NCBI GenBank assembly: GCA_009833045.1
Contig: WUUP01000004.1
Location: 186,001-250,000 of the forward strand
DNA: 64,000 nt
Source: Saprospirales bacterium GYS_P2D
Lineage (GTDB): Bacteria; Bacteroidota; Bacteroidia; Chitinophagales; Saprospiraceae
Direction of reading: 5' to 3'
In this document: positions 31,987 through 39,936 of the stretch, in pieces
Position numbering within the stretch: the stretch's first letter is position 1
Layout: each line of letters begins with the position of its first letter
The notes under the pieces: model-generated
Told to the model about the DNA's origin: nothing
What the model saw: the letters and a program-made list of their open reading frames with translations, nothing else
Databases searched by the model: none
Made by a program: the position numbers and the translations under genes

Positions 31987-32087
31987 ATAGGCCCTCAGTA
32001 GTGGTTTAGATGATGAAATATGGCGCAAGATATAGAGATGCGAAGTAATATGATGAAAAATCTCTGTATCACGGTTCTGGACGATAG

Positions 32088-32468
32088 TTACTCTACTAAA
32101 TCTTCATCCCTGATCAGCAATATGAGTGCAGAATGAGGGACTACGACGTACTTCTCTTTATTGAATACCATTTCAAATCCACTTTTTTGGACATAGATAG
32201 CAAGATCTCCAGGTTTGGGCTGGAGAGGTACATATTTGACCTCGTCTTGTTGGTCCTTCCAGGGTTCGTCGATATCCTGGACAGCAGGGATGGGATAGCC
32301 TGGTCCGACCTTCATGACATATCCAGTGAATAGATCATCTTGCCGCTGCATACCTTGAGGTAGATATAGCCCACCAGGAGTCTGTTGATTTTCCTTAGAG
32401 GGCTGTATCAGTACTCGGTCACCGATGAGTATGATTTTTTTAAGGTCTTTATGATCGAGATGAAGCAT
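32088..32468 (-). CDS. GroES-family co-chaperone-like protein
   Basis: This 126-residue protein has the GroES fold pattern: IILIGDRVLIQPSKENQQTP with a Gly-rich mobile loop (PGGLYLPQG, about residue 31-39), then GYVMKVGPG and a late LQPKPGDLAIYVQKSGFEM. It is about 30 residues longer than canonical GroES (95-97), and no groEL is adjacent, so it is the second, divergent GroES-like family seen in Bacteroidota rather than the main chaperonin lid. Its exact partner is unknown. Confidence 0.85.
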   Translation of the reverse strand: MLHLDHKDLKKIILIGDRVLIQPSKENQQTPGGLYLPQGMQRQDDLFTGYVMKVGPGYPIPAVQDIDEPWKDQQDEVKYVPLQPKPGDLAIYVQKSGFEMVFNKEKYVVVPHSALILLIRDEDLVE

Positions 32469-32624
32469 CGTCTTCTATTTTTTTTGCGCTGCGAATATAA
32501 AATAGACTTTACTTTTGAATGTAGCGAACTGAATCACGTGCATTTCAATTTGATAGATTTTTCATGGTTATGAAAGATGAATATTTCAGTCAAAATGAAA
32601 AACACCTAATAAAAACAGTATACT

Positions 32625-33665
32625 ATCCATACGATACAAGAAATAGCCAAAATAGTTGATGGGAGAATCATCGGAGATGTCTCAGGAGAGATCACTGGCA
32701 TAGCTCAGATCGAGCAGGCGCAGGCAGGACAGTTGACTTTTTTGGCGAAAGCCCAATATCAAAAATATCTAAATGAACTGAGCGGAGTGACTGTGCTCAT
32801 CGATGATGAAGACATGATCTCGGCTGGAGCCAATGTCCAATATATCGTAGTAAGTGAAGTATATGAGGCATGGCAGCAGATCAAGAAGCAGCTATATACA
32901 TCCAGCGAAAAGGCATCCGGGGTAAGCTCAAAATCAGAAATATCACCATCCGTATCTATCGGGGATAGAGTGAGTGTAGGAGCATTTACTGTGATCGGCG
33001 AGAGGTGTCAGATCGGTCGTGACACGGTGATCAGTGATCAGGTCTATATAGCATCGGATGTCAGTATAGGAGATCGAGTGCTCATCTATCCAGGAGTGCG
33101 AATATTGCAGGGGACACAGATAGGATCGGATGTGATCATACATCCTAATGCTGTGATCGGGAGTGATGGTTTTGGCTACTATATGAAGGACGGTAGCTAT
33201 CATAAGATCAGTCAGCAGGGGAGAGTGGTCATAGAGGATCAAGTGGAGATAGGAGCTAATACCTGTATCGATCGTGCCTCGATCGGTGATACGATCATAC
33301 GGCGAGGTGCTAAACTGGACAATCTCATACAGATCGCTCATAGCGTAGAGCTGGGGGAGCATGTGGCGATAGCAGCGCAGGCAGGTGTGTCAGGCAGTAG
33401 CAAGATCGGTGCGGGCAGTCAGCTCGGAGGCCAGTCTGGAGTCGCTGGACATATAAAGATCGCTCCTGGCTCGAGAATACAGGCGCAGTCAGGAGTAAGT
33501 GGACATATCACTACCCCTAATCGAAAGTGGTACGGATATCCGATCATCGAGTATTGGCAGTATATGCGCTCCTATGCGATATTCAAGAAGCTCCCAGAGC
33601 TCAAAAAGCGCATCGAAGAGTTAGAAAAACGGATTGGGGAATTGACCCAACGAGAAAAGAATTAG
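32625..33665 (+). CDS. lpxD: UDP-3-O-acylglucosamine N-acyltransferase (start codon non-canonical)
   Basis: LpxD (about 346 aa) adds the second hydroxyacyl chain in lipid A synthesis. The N-terminal uridine-binding domain reads TIQEIAKIVDGRIIGDVSGE and GQLTFLAKAQYQKYL; the left-handed beta-helix then shows many hexapeptide repeats (VSIGDRVLIYPG, VEIGANTCIDRASIGDT). The C-terminus is a Lys/Glu-rich helix. No ATG, GTG or TTG lies between the upstream in-frame stop (32610-32612) and a TTG at 32733 that would remove the first ~36 residues. The best start by alignment is ATC at 32625, giving an HTIQEIAK N-terminus. Lipid A neighbours support the function; the start is uncertain. Confidence 0.88.
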   Translation: MHTIQEIAKIVDGRIIGDVSGEITGIAQIEQAQAGQLTFLAKAQYQKYLNELSGVTVLIDDEDMISAGANVQYIVVSEVYEAWQQIKKQLYTSSEKASGVSSKSEISPSVSIGDRVSVGAFTVIGERCQIGRDTVISDQVYIASDVSIGDRVLIYPGVRILQGTQIGSDVIIHPNAVIGSDGFGYYMKDGSYHKISQQGRVVIEDQVEIGANTCIDRASIGDTIIRRGAKLDNLIQIAHSVELGEHVAIAAQAGVSGSSKIGAGSQLGGQSGVAGHIKIAPGSRIQAQSGVSGHITTPNRKWYGYPIIEYWQYMRSYAIFKKLPELKKRIEELEKRIGELTQREKN

Positions 33666-33712
33666 TTTTGCATACTTTTGGTAGTCGTAAAGAAAAAAGA
33701 GATAGAATTCAC

Positions 33713-35107
33713 ATGTTGCAAAAAACCATCACGGAAGAAATCAAGTGGACTGGCAGAGGCCTACATACGGGAGCTGAATGCACCGTGTCAGTGGGTCCAG
33801 CAGACGAGGGCTATGGTATTAGATTTCAGCGATCTGATATCGACGGAGCACCATGGATCAAGTGCGATGTGAGATATGTCTCCTCTACTAATCGCAGTAC
33901 CAGTATCAAGTCTGGAGAGTCAGAAATTCATACAGTCGAGCATCTACTCGCAGCCCTATCTGCTGCTGGAGTGACAAATGCTCAGGTCAAGGTCGATGGC
34001 CCAGAGCTACCTATACTTGATGGGAGTGCGGCACCATTTTATAGCGATATCGTATTGAGGGTCGCAGACCAAGAGAAAAGTATAGACCCATTAGTCATCT
34101 CGGAGACGATACATTTTGTCGATGAAGAGTCGGGAGCAAGCTATATCGCACTGCCATCTGATGCGCTCAAGGTAGAGGCCATATTAGACTTTGGTGAGCG
34201 GCAGACCGGACAGCGCCATGCCGACTATCATAGTGATTTAGATTTTGCTACAGAGCTGGCAGATGCGAGGACTTTTGTATTCGCCGATGAGATCATACAG
34301 CTGGCGGAGAGTGGTCTGATCAAGGGCGGTAGCATCGATAATGCGATGGTCCTGAAGACGGAAGATGCAGATGATGCTGACTTCAAAAAAGCACTCGATA
34401 CACTGGGGCAGTCGGAGCCAGAGGCCATCATCGCTGCAGTAAATGAAGGCGTGGAGTTCAGATATGATAATGAACCAGCGAGACATAAGATTGTGGATCT
34501 ATTGGGAGATTTGACCTTCGTCGGAGCACCGATACAAGGGCACATCATCGCTACTAAGCCAGGTCATACGGGCAATATAGCATTCGCTACAAAGCTCAAA
34601 GAGGCCTATCAGAAGCAGCAAAAATATGCTGGTGTACCTGTCTATGACCCTAATGTCGAGCCCGTATTTGACACTGAGAAAGTAAAATCTTATTTGCCAC
34701 ATAGATATCCATTTTTGATGGTAGACAAGATCATAGAGCTATCAGATACTCATGTGGTGGGTATTAAGAATATTACGTTCAACGAGAATTTCTTCATGGG
34801 ACACTTCCCAGGCAATCCAGTCTTCCCAGGAGTACTACAGATGGAGGCTCTGGCACAGACTGGTGGCATTTTAGCGCTCAACTCTGTGGATAATCCATCA
34901 GACTGGGATACTTACTTTCTGAAGATGGACAATGTGAAATTCAAAAGAAAGGTACTACCAGGTGATACACTCATCCTCAAAATGGAACTTAGCGCTCCAG
35001 TGCGCAGAGGGATCATCCAGATGAGAGGCACCACCTATGTGGGCAATCAACTTGCATCTGAAGGAGATCTCACCGCTCAGATCGTAGACCGAACTAAGCT
35101 CAAATGA
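33713..35107 (+). CDS. lpxC-fabZ: Bifunctional LpxC deacetylase / FabZ 3-hydroxyacyl-ACP dehydratase
   Basis: This 464-residue fusion joins two steps. The LpxC part (about 1-310) removes the acetyl group from UDP-3-O-acyl-GlcNAc, the committed step of lipid A synthesis; zinc-ligand motifs are HTVEHLLAALSAAG (His77) and HKIVDLLGDL. The FabZ part (about 320-464) has LPHRYPFLMVDKI and the catalytic region FPGVLQMEALAQTGG. The fusion is typical of Bacteroidota. I chose the ATG at 33713 because MLQKTITEEIKWTGRGLHTG is the LpxC N-terminus; the frame extends upstream into lpxD. TACTTTTG at 33673-33680 could be a -7 element. The stop overlaps lpxA by 4 bases. Confidence 0.96.
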   Translation: MLQKTITEEIKWTGRGLHTGAECTVSVGPADEGYGIRFQRSDIDGAPWIKCDVRYVSSTNRSTSIKSGESEIHTVEHLLAALSAAGVTNAQVKVDGPELPILDGSAAPFYSDIVLRVADQEKSIDPLVISETIHFVDEESGASYIALPSDALKVEAILDFGERQTGQRHADYHSDLDFATELADARTFVFADEIIQLAESGLIKGGSIDNAMVLKTEDADDADFKKALDTLGQSEPEAIIAAVNEGVEFRYDNEPARHKIVDLLGDLTFVGAPIQGHIIATKPGHTGNIAFATKLKEAYQKQQKYAGVPVYDPNVEPVFDTEKVKSYLPHRYPFLMVDKIIELSDTHVVGIKNITFNENFFMGHFPGNPVFPGVLQMEALAQTGGILALNSVDNPSDWDTYFLKMDNVKFKRKVLPGDTLILKMELSAPVRRGIIQMRGTTYVGNQLASEGDLTAQIVDRTKLK

Positions 35108-35904
35108 GTATAAGCCCTCATGCGATAGTAGATCCGAGCGCTCAGATAGGAACAGATGTATCTATAGGGCCCTTCGCTATCGTCCATGGGGATGTGGTCA
35201 TCGGAGATCGATCCACGATCGCATCGCATGCTGTCGTACATGATGGCACGAGAGTCGGAAGTGACTGTCAGATACATATGGGTGCAGTAGTCGGAGGGGA
35301 TCCTCAAGATCTTAAGTATCAGGGTGAGGAGACACAGCTTATCATACATGACCATGTAGTGATCCGTGAGTACTGTACTATCAATAGAGGTACGGCAGCT
35401 GCTCAGCAGACGGTGATCGGAGCGCAAGCACTGATCATGGCCTATAGCCATGTTGCTCACGACTGTCAGATAGGTCAGTACGCTATCATCGCTAATAGTG
35501 TCAATCTCGCTGGACATGTCGTCGTGCAGGATTATGGTATTATTGGTGGGATGTCTGCCGTACAGCAATTTGTCACGATAGGGGAGTCTTCATTCGTCGG
35601 AGGAGGTACGCTGGTGCGCAAGGATGTACCTCCCTATATCAAGGCGGCTCGTGAGCCACTATCCTATGTAGGAGTCAATACGGTAGGCTTGCGCCGAAGG
35701 GGATTTGACCTCGAGCAGATCAATCGTATCAAGGATGTCTACCGAAGTATATTCGTCAAGCATAAGAATGTCACCATCGGTATGGAGGAGGCAGAAGCCA
35801 TACTCCCTGAGAGTGACGAAAAAGATAAAATCGTGTCCTTCATACAGTCATCGGAGAAGGGCCTCTTGAGAGGATTCAGACAGATGAGAGGCCATGATTA
35901 TTAA
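35104..35904 (+). CDS. lpxA: UDP-N-acetylglucosamine acyltransferase
   Basis: LpxA (266 aa) transfers a hydroxyacyl chain to UDP-GlcNAc, the first lipid A step. It opens with ISPHAIVDPSAQIGTDVSIG and consists of hexapeptide repeats, with the catalytic His region around AYSHVAHDCQIG and a C-terminal helical domain (GLRRRGFDLEQINRIKDVYR). The start overlaps the lpxC-fabZ stop (ATGA), and its own end overlaps the next ABC ATPase gene by 11 bases, so all three are likely coupled. Confidence 0.97.
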   Translation: MSISPHAIVDPSAQIGTDVSIGPFAIVHGDVVIGDRSTIASHAVVHDGTRVGSDCQIHMGAVVGGDPQDLKYQGEETQLIIHDHVVIREYCTINRGTAAAQQTVIGAQALIMAYSHVAHDCQIGQYAIIANSVNLAGHVVVQDYGIIGGMSAVQQFVTIGESSFVGGGTLVRKDVPPYIKAAREPLSYVGVNTVGLRRRGFDLEQINRIKDVYRSIFVKHKNVTIGMEEAEAILPESDEKDKIVSFIQSSEKGLLRGFRQMRGHDY

Positions 35905-36511
35905 GCTGGATCAAATATCAAAGCGCTATACTCGGCACTGGATCATCAAGAAAGTAGATCTCGAGCTTAATGCTGGTGAGCCCTACGCATTACTTGGATC
36001 CAATGGCTCAGGCAAATCTACTTTGCTCAAAATAATCTCAGGTTTCTTATCTCCGACCAAAGGGAAAGTGAGTTATAGGAAAGAAGGACAAGAGATCGAG
36101 AATAGCCAAATATTTAAATATGTGTCATATGCTGCGCCCTATGTGAGCCCTCTTAAGAGTCTGAGTATCAAGGGTATGCTATCTTTTTATCTGAAGCATA
36201 AAAGCCTCAGAGCGGGTATATCCGAAGCTGACTTTTATGATATCATGCAGCTGCCTGTATCTCGTGATGCACTGCTGTCCGAGCTATCCTCTGGACAGCT
36301 CCAGCGGTTGAGTCTGTCGATGGCCATATTGGCCGATACTGATATACTACTCCTCGATGAGCCTGGATCTTATCTGGATACAGCATCAAAAGAATGGCTT
36401 CAAAATCTCATCGCAGCTCATCATACTGATCGTGTGACTATCATTGCCTCCAATGATGAATCCGATCTCCTGCACACACATGATCGTATCAATATCGAAG
36501 ACTATAAATGA
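35894..36511 (+). CDS. ABC transporter ATP-binding protein
   Basis: A 205-residue ATPase with Walker A GSNGSGKS (35-42), the signature LSSGQLQ (131-137) and Walker B ILLLDEP (151-157). The domain is compact, with no fused membrane part and no permease gene beside it. It overlaps the end of lpxA by 11 bases, suggesting translational coupling with lipid A synthesis. Whether it serves lipid export or another transporter cannot be told. Its 3' end overlaps the convergent MerR gene by 10 bases. Confidence 0.9.
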   Translation: MIIKLDQISKRYTRHWIIKKVDLELNAGEPYALLGSNGSGKSTLLKIISGFLSPTKGKVSYRKEGQEIENSQIFKYVSYAAPYVSPLKSLSIKGMLSFYLKHKSLRAGISEADFYDIMQLPVSRDALLSELSSGQLQRLSLSMAILADTDILLLDEPGSYLDTASKEWLQNLIAAHHTDRVTIIASNDESDLLHTHDRINIEDYK

Positions 36512-36840
36512 TCGAGCTGATCTCGTAGACCTATGAGTCGCTGACGGATGGCGAGTAGTTTGGCTTTGACTGCTGATGGATCGGTAGGTGTAAATGTCTT
36601 TTTGAGTTCTTTCTTGGCCCCTTCTATGGTGAATCCTCGTTCTTTTAGGAGCTGGTGGATCTCATTGATGGTCTCGATATCGTCGATAGTATAGCGCCGG
36701 ATACCGTTGCGTCCCTTAGTCGGTCGTATCGATTTAAACTCTGACTCCCAATATCTCAAGACACTTGGTGCTACATCAAAGAGGTCTCCTACCTCTGAGA
36801 TGCTATAGTATCGTTTGGTCAGTTTCTTTCGGTCGATCAC
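36502..36840 (-). CDS. MerR family transcriptional regulator
   Basis: A 112-residue protein with an N-terminal MerR winged helix-turn-helix: KRYYSISEVGDLFDVAPSVL, then RYWESEFKSIRPTKGRNGIR and RRYTIDDIETINEIHQLLKE. A short dimerisation helix follows (about residue 80-112). No Cys-based metal site or long effector domain is visible, so the effector is unknown. This short MerR type is widespread in Bacteroidota. It is convergent with the ABC ATPase gene. Confidence 0.9.
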   Translation of the reverse strand: MIDRKKLTKRYYSISEVGDLFDVAPSVLRYWESEFKSIRPTKGRNGIRRYTIDDIETINEIHQLLKERGFTIEGAKKELKKTFTPTDPSAVKAKLLAIRQRLIGLRDQLDHL

Positions 36841-36919
36841 TTTCCTAAAGGTACGGAAAATGAATGTATAGCTGTTAAGTGTTTAATTCTCTGACGACCT
36901 ATTTTTTCAAAATCAACTT

Positions 36920-36961
36920 TCTACACTTGTAGAATTAATAGATTATTCTATATTTGTAGAA
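36920..36961 (+). promoter_or_regulatory. blaI-type promoter with two operator copies
   Basis: Two related palindromic sites, TCTACACTTGTAGAA (36920-36934) and TCTATATTTGTAGAA (36947-36961), are spaced 27 bases centre to centre. Each has the TACA/TGTA half-site pattern of BlaI/MecI operators. A textbook Bacteroidota promoter lies on them: TTG at 36927-36929 inside the first copy, a 19-base spacer and TATATTTG at 36949-36956 inside the second. Repressor binding would cover both boxes, indicating autoregulation of the pair downstream. Confidence 0.8.
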
Positions 36962-36972
36962 GATAAGAAATC

Positions 36973-37344
36973 ATGAAGGTCAAACTATCTACAAAAGAAG
37001 AAGAACTAATGGGGATACTCTGGCGAGTCCAGCGATCCTCACTCAAAGAGATCGTCGAGCTCCTACCAGAGCCTCAGCCCGCTATGACCACAGTAGCTAC
37101 TATGCTCAAGCGTCTCATTGATAAAAAAGCAATAGCCTATGACAAAGAAGGGAAGTCCCGAATATACTATCCACTCATCAAGCAGGAAGAGTATTCGAGT
37201 CATTCTCTACATCAGATGATAGACCATGTATTTCAAGGATCCACAGCTCGGTTTGCTTCATTTTTTACTCGTCGTATGGGACTTTCTGATAAAGAATTAA
37301 GAGAGCTGCGTGATATCATCGACGAACAATTAGATCAAGAGTGA
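36973..37344 (+). CDS. BlaI/MecI/CopY family transcriptional repressor
   Basis: A 123-residue winged-helix repressor: LSTKEEELMGILWRVQRSSL, then QPAMTTVATMLKRLIDKKAI as the recognition helix region, and a C-terminal dimerisation part (residues ~75-123). In known systems such repressors are cleaved when a membrane M56 peptidase partner is activated. The partner gene overlaps its stop (TGATG), and a double operator lies upstream. No beta-lactamase is adjacent, so it probably controls another envelope response. Confidence 0.93.
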   Translation: MKVKLSTKEEELMGILWRVQRSSLKEIVELLPEPQPAMTTVATMLKRLIDKKAIAYDKEGKSRIYYPLIKQEEYSSHSLHQMIDHVFQGSTARFASFFTRRMGLSDKELRELRDIIDEQLDQE

Positions 37345-38402
37345 TGATGTATGCCTATTCCATTCAGTTGATACTTGCTACAGGAATACTATATTTATTT
37401 TATCAGATGGTGCTGTCTGATAGTAGATCTTTTGGGTTCAATCGATTCTATCTTCTTGCGATCTTACCTCTTTCGGGGCTTTTAGTTTATTACCCGATCC
37501 ATTTAGGTTTTGGAGGTATCAGATCGATCTCAGATACGAGTGCTGATCTTTTAATAATCGACAGTGATCACCGGTCAGGAGGTCTTTTAAGTACATGGTT
37601 GCTCCGCATATATATTATTGGGGTCCTGCTATTATTGATGAGATATCTGATGGATTTATATTTCATCTGGTATCTATCGAGCCGAGGACGAAAGATCCGG
37701 TATTTGGGATTAGACCTCGTCCTGCATTATCGAGATATTCCTCCATTTTCATTTCTGGGATATTGTTTCATACGAGGGAGTGATCAGTATGGGACAGACA
37801 GAGCGATATACGAACATGAGCGCATACATATCTGCCAGCGGCACAGTTGGGATATCATGTTTATAGAGATTTGTAGAGTCATATTTTGGTTCAACCCATT
37901 CGTACATCTCATAAAAAATAAAATACAGCTCAACCACGAATTTATCGCAGATAGTCGTGCGCTGAGTTATACAGATAGACAAAATTATCAACGATTGTTA
38001 CTTCACTACATCGCTGATAATCAACAAAATATACTGGCCAGTAGCATTAATTTTTCACTTACTAAAATCAGATTCAAAATGATGAATAAAAGTAAATCTA
38101 AGTATGAAAGTCTAAAGATGCTACTTACTGTACCTATACTCGCTATCCTGATTATCGGCTGCGCTGACTCCAAGGGTGTCAGCGGAGAAGATATGCTATA
38201 CTATTGGCGCTATACCGCTATGACACAGCAGATACTCGAGCAAGGAGGAGTGGATGAATCGGTATTCGCCGATGGTGTATTACAGCCCATTGAGACGGAG
38301 GCCCAGTTCAGAAAGCTCCAAGGGATCTATGATAACATGAGTAGAGCACAGAAAAAATCTGTGTTCAAGCTACCACCTAATCCTATTCCTATGACTCAAT
38401 AA
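37344..38402 (+). CDS. M56 family (BlaR1-like) membrane metallopeptidase
   Basis: A 352-residue membrane protein. Three or more helices occur near the N-terminus (about 5-24, 36-54, 86-112), then the zinc peptidase site HERIH (158-162) and the third ligand region NHEFIADSRAL (about 198-208). A further helix (about 258-276, LKMLLTVPILAILIIG) is followed by only ~75 residues outside. There is no penicillin-binding sensor domain as in BlaR1, so the signal is unknown. Start: the ATG at 37344, overlapping the repressor stop; a GTG lies one codon upstream. Confidence 0.88.
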   Translation: MMYAYSIQLILATGILYLFYQMVLSDSRSFGFNRFYLLAILPLSGLLVYYPIHLGFGGIRSISDTSADLLIIDSDHRSGGLLSTWLLRIYIIGVLLLLMRYLMDLYFIWYLSSRGRKIRYLGLDLVLHYRDIPPFSFLGYCFIRGSDQYGTDRAIYEHERIHICQRHSWDIMFIEICRVIFWFNPFVHLIKNKIQLNHEFIADSRALSYTDRQNYQRLLLHYIADNQQNILASSINFSLTKIRFKMMNKSKSKYESLKMLLTVPILAILIIGCADSKGVSGEDMLYYWRYTAMTQQILEQGGVDESVFADGVLQPIETEAQFRKLQGIYDNMSRAQKKSVFKLPPNPIPMTQ

Positions 38403-38419
38403 AATAATGATTATATCAC

Positions 38420-38455
38420 TGATCGGATATGCGCTGATTGGGCCATATCCGATCA
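38420..38455. terminator. Long hairpin between convergent M56 and gatB genes
   Basis: A perfect 12-bp inverted repeat (TGATCGGATATG at 38420-38431, CATATCCGATCA at 38444-38455) with a 12-base loop. Its right arm contains the gatB stop codon. No clear T run follows on either strand, so it may be a bidirectional terminator or an RNA-stabilising 3' structure. Confidence 0.6.
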
Positions 38456-39889
38456 TTTCAGCGCCTCAGCTAATAGCTGCTGTACAGCCTGAGGATCGGC
38501 GCTGCCTTTGGACTGACGCATGATCTGCCCGACGAAGAATCCCATGAGGTTTTTCTTACCACCTTTATATTTCTTGACTTGATCAGGATTATCAGCGATG
38601 ACTTTAGTGACGATCTCCTCGAGAAATCCTGTGTCGTTATTAATTAATATCCCGAGAGTCGCTGCACGCTCCTCTGCACTTTGGCTCTGATCTGCACAGA
38701 GTGCCGGCCATAGTTTTTGATTAGCGATGGAGGCGGTGACCTTTCCTGACTTGAGTAGCTGTAGATATTCTGCCATCATAGCAGGATGGCAGGGTAGTAT
38801 CGACTCACTGTAGGTTTCTGCTTCTATATTTGGCAGTACTTGATTGACCATAAAGGCAGCTACAGACTTAGGATCTTTTAGGTCGTTGTTGATCTCTTGA
38901 TACAGCGCCACCAGATAGGGATCAGCGGCGATCTGCTCGGCATGATCTTCTACGAGGCCATGCTCATTGATGAGGCGCTCTTTGACGACCCATGGGAGGT
39001 CGGGCATAGAGGTTTTGATCTCCTCCAGATAGGCAGGAGTGACCCGCATAGGAGCGAGATCCGGATCAGGGAAATACCGATAGTCCTCGGCGCCTTCTTT
39101 TTCTCGTAGGGACTGAGTGATTTTTTCAACTACATTATAGTGTAGCGTCTGCTTTGAGAAGGTGATACCTTGCTCTACGAGCTTGATCTGGCGCTGAGCT
39201 TCATATTCTACCGCTTCTCGTGCAAATCGTTTAGAGTTAAGGTTTTTGATCTCACAGCGCTCGCCAAGTGTCAGGGATCCCGCAGGCTTTACCGATACAT
39301 TGCAGTCGCATCTCATGGATCCTTTCTCCATATCGGCATCAGAGACATCTATATAGCGTACGAGCCTCTGTAGCTCCGCCATGAATGCATATACCTCCTC
39401 TCCAGAGCTCATGTCAGGCTCCGTGACCAGCTCGAGCAATGGGGTCCCAGCCCGATTGAGATCGACCATGGAGTAGTGGTCATCGATATCATGGATGGTT
39501 TTACCTGCATCTTCTTCCATATGTATATGGTGTATACGGACGGTCTTTTTCTGTCCATTGACCTGGATATCGATACTACCTCCGATACAGATGGGCTCAT
39601 TATCCTGAGTGATCTGATAGTTTTTAGGAGAGTCTGGGTAGAAGTAGTGTTTTCTGTCAAAGAAATGATACTCATTGATCCGACATCCAAGGGCTAATCC
39701 CAGACGTATGGCTTTCTCGACCTGCACTTTATTGACCACAGGTAGTGTGCCTGGATGTGCTAAGGAGATAGCGGATACGTGCGTGTTAGGGCTGTCGCCG
39801 AATGATAGTGCATCTCCACAGAATGCTTTAGTCTTAGTATTGAGCTGGATATGCACTTCCAGTCCGACTACTGTATCGTACTTTGACAT
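38453..39889 (-). CDS. gatB: Aspartyl/glutamyl-tRNA amidotransferase subunit B
   Basis: GatB (478 aa) is the kinase/amidotransferase subunit that converts misacylated Glu-tRNA(Gln) or Asp-tRNA(Asn) to the amide form. The signature LEVHIQLNTKTKAFCGD is at the N-terminus, FDRKHYFYPDSPKNYQITQ near residue 79 and DLNRAGTPLLELVTEPD near residue 145. The C-terminal YqeY-like tRNA-binding domain ends with NLMGFFVGQIMRQSKGSADP. gatA and gatC are not nearby. Confidence 0.97.
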   Translation of the reverse strand: MSKYDTVVGLEVHIQLNTKTKAFCGDALSFGDSPNTHVSAISLAHPGTLPVVNKVQVEKAIRLGLALGCRINEYHFFDRKHYFYPDSPKNYQITQDNEPICIGGSIDIQVNGQKKTVRIHHIHMEEDAGKTIHDIDDHYSMVDLNRAGTPLLELVTEPDMSSGEEVYAFMAELQRLVRYIDVSDADMEKGSMRCDCNVSVKPAGSLTLGERCEIKNLNSKRFAREAVEYEAQRQIKLVEQGITFSKQTLHYNVVEKITQSLREKEGAEDYRYFPDPDLAPMRVTPAYLEEIKTSMPDLPWVVKERLINEHGLVEDHAEQIAADPYLVALYQEINNDLKDPKSVAAFMVNQVLPNIEAETYSESILPCHPAMMAEYLQLLKSGKVTASIANQKLWPALCADQSQSAEERAATLGILINNDTGFLEEIVTKVIADNPDQVKKYKGGKKNLMGFFVGQIMRQSKGSADPQAVQQLLAEALK

Positions 39890-39936
39890 GATGATCGATT
39901 ATACCTTTATTGGATCACAAAAGTATCTAAATCATC

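Noticed and set aside
32385-32573. 62-codon frame upstream of lpxD as a possible missing N-terminus
   Set aside because: It is antisense to the GroES-like gene and ends before lpxD; the sequence does not resemble LpxD.
33527-33712. Upstream extension of lpxC-fabZ into lpxD
   Set aside because: The 62 extra residues are lpxD sequence read in another frame, and the LpxC N-terminus is at 33713.
36973-38402. BlaI/M56 pair as a beta-lactam resistance module
   Set aside because: The sensor domain is absent and no lactamase gene is linked; the serine hydrolase at 57600 is 19 kb away and esterase-like.
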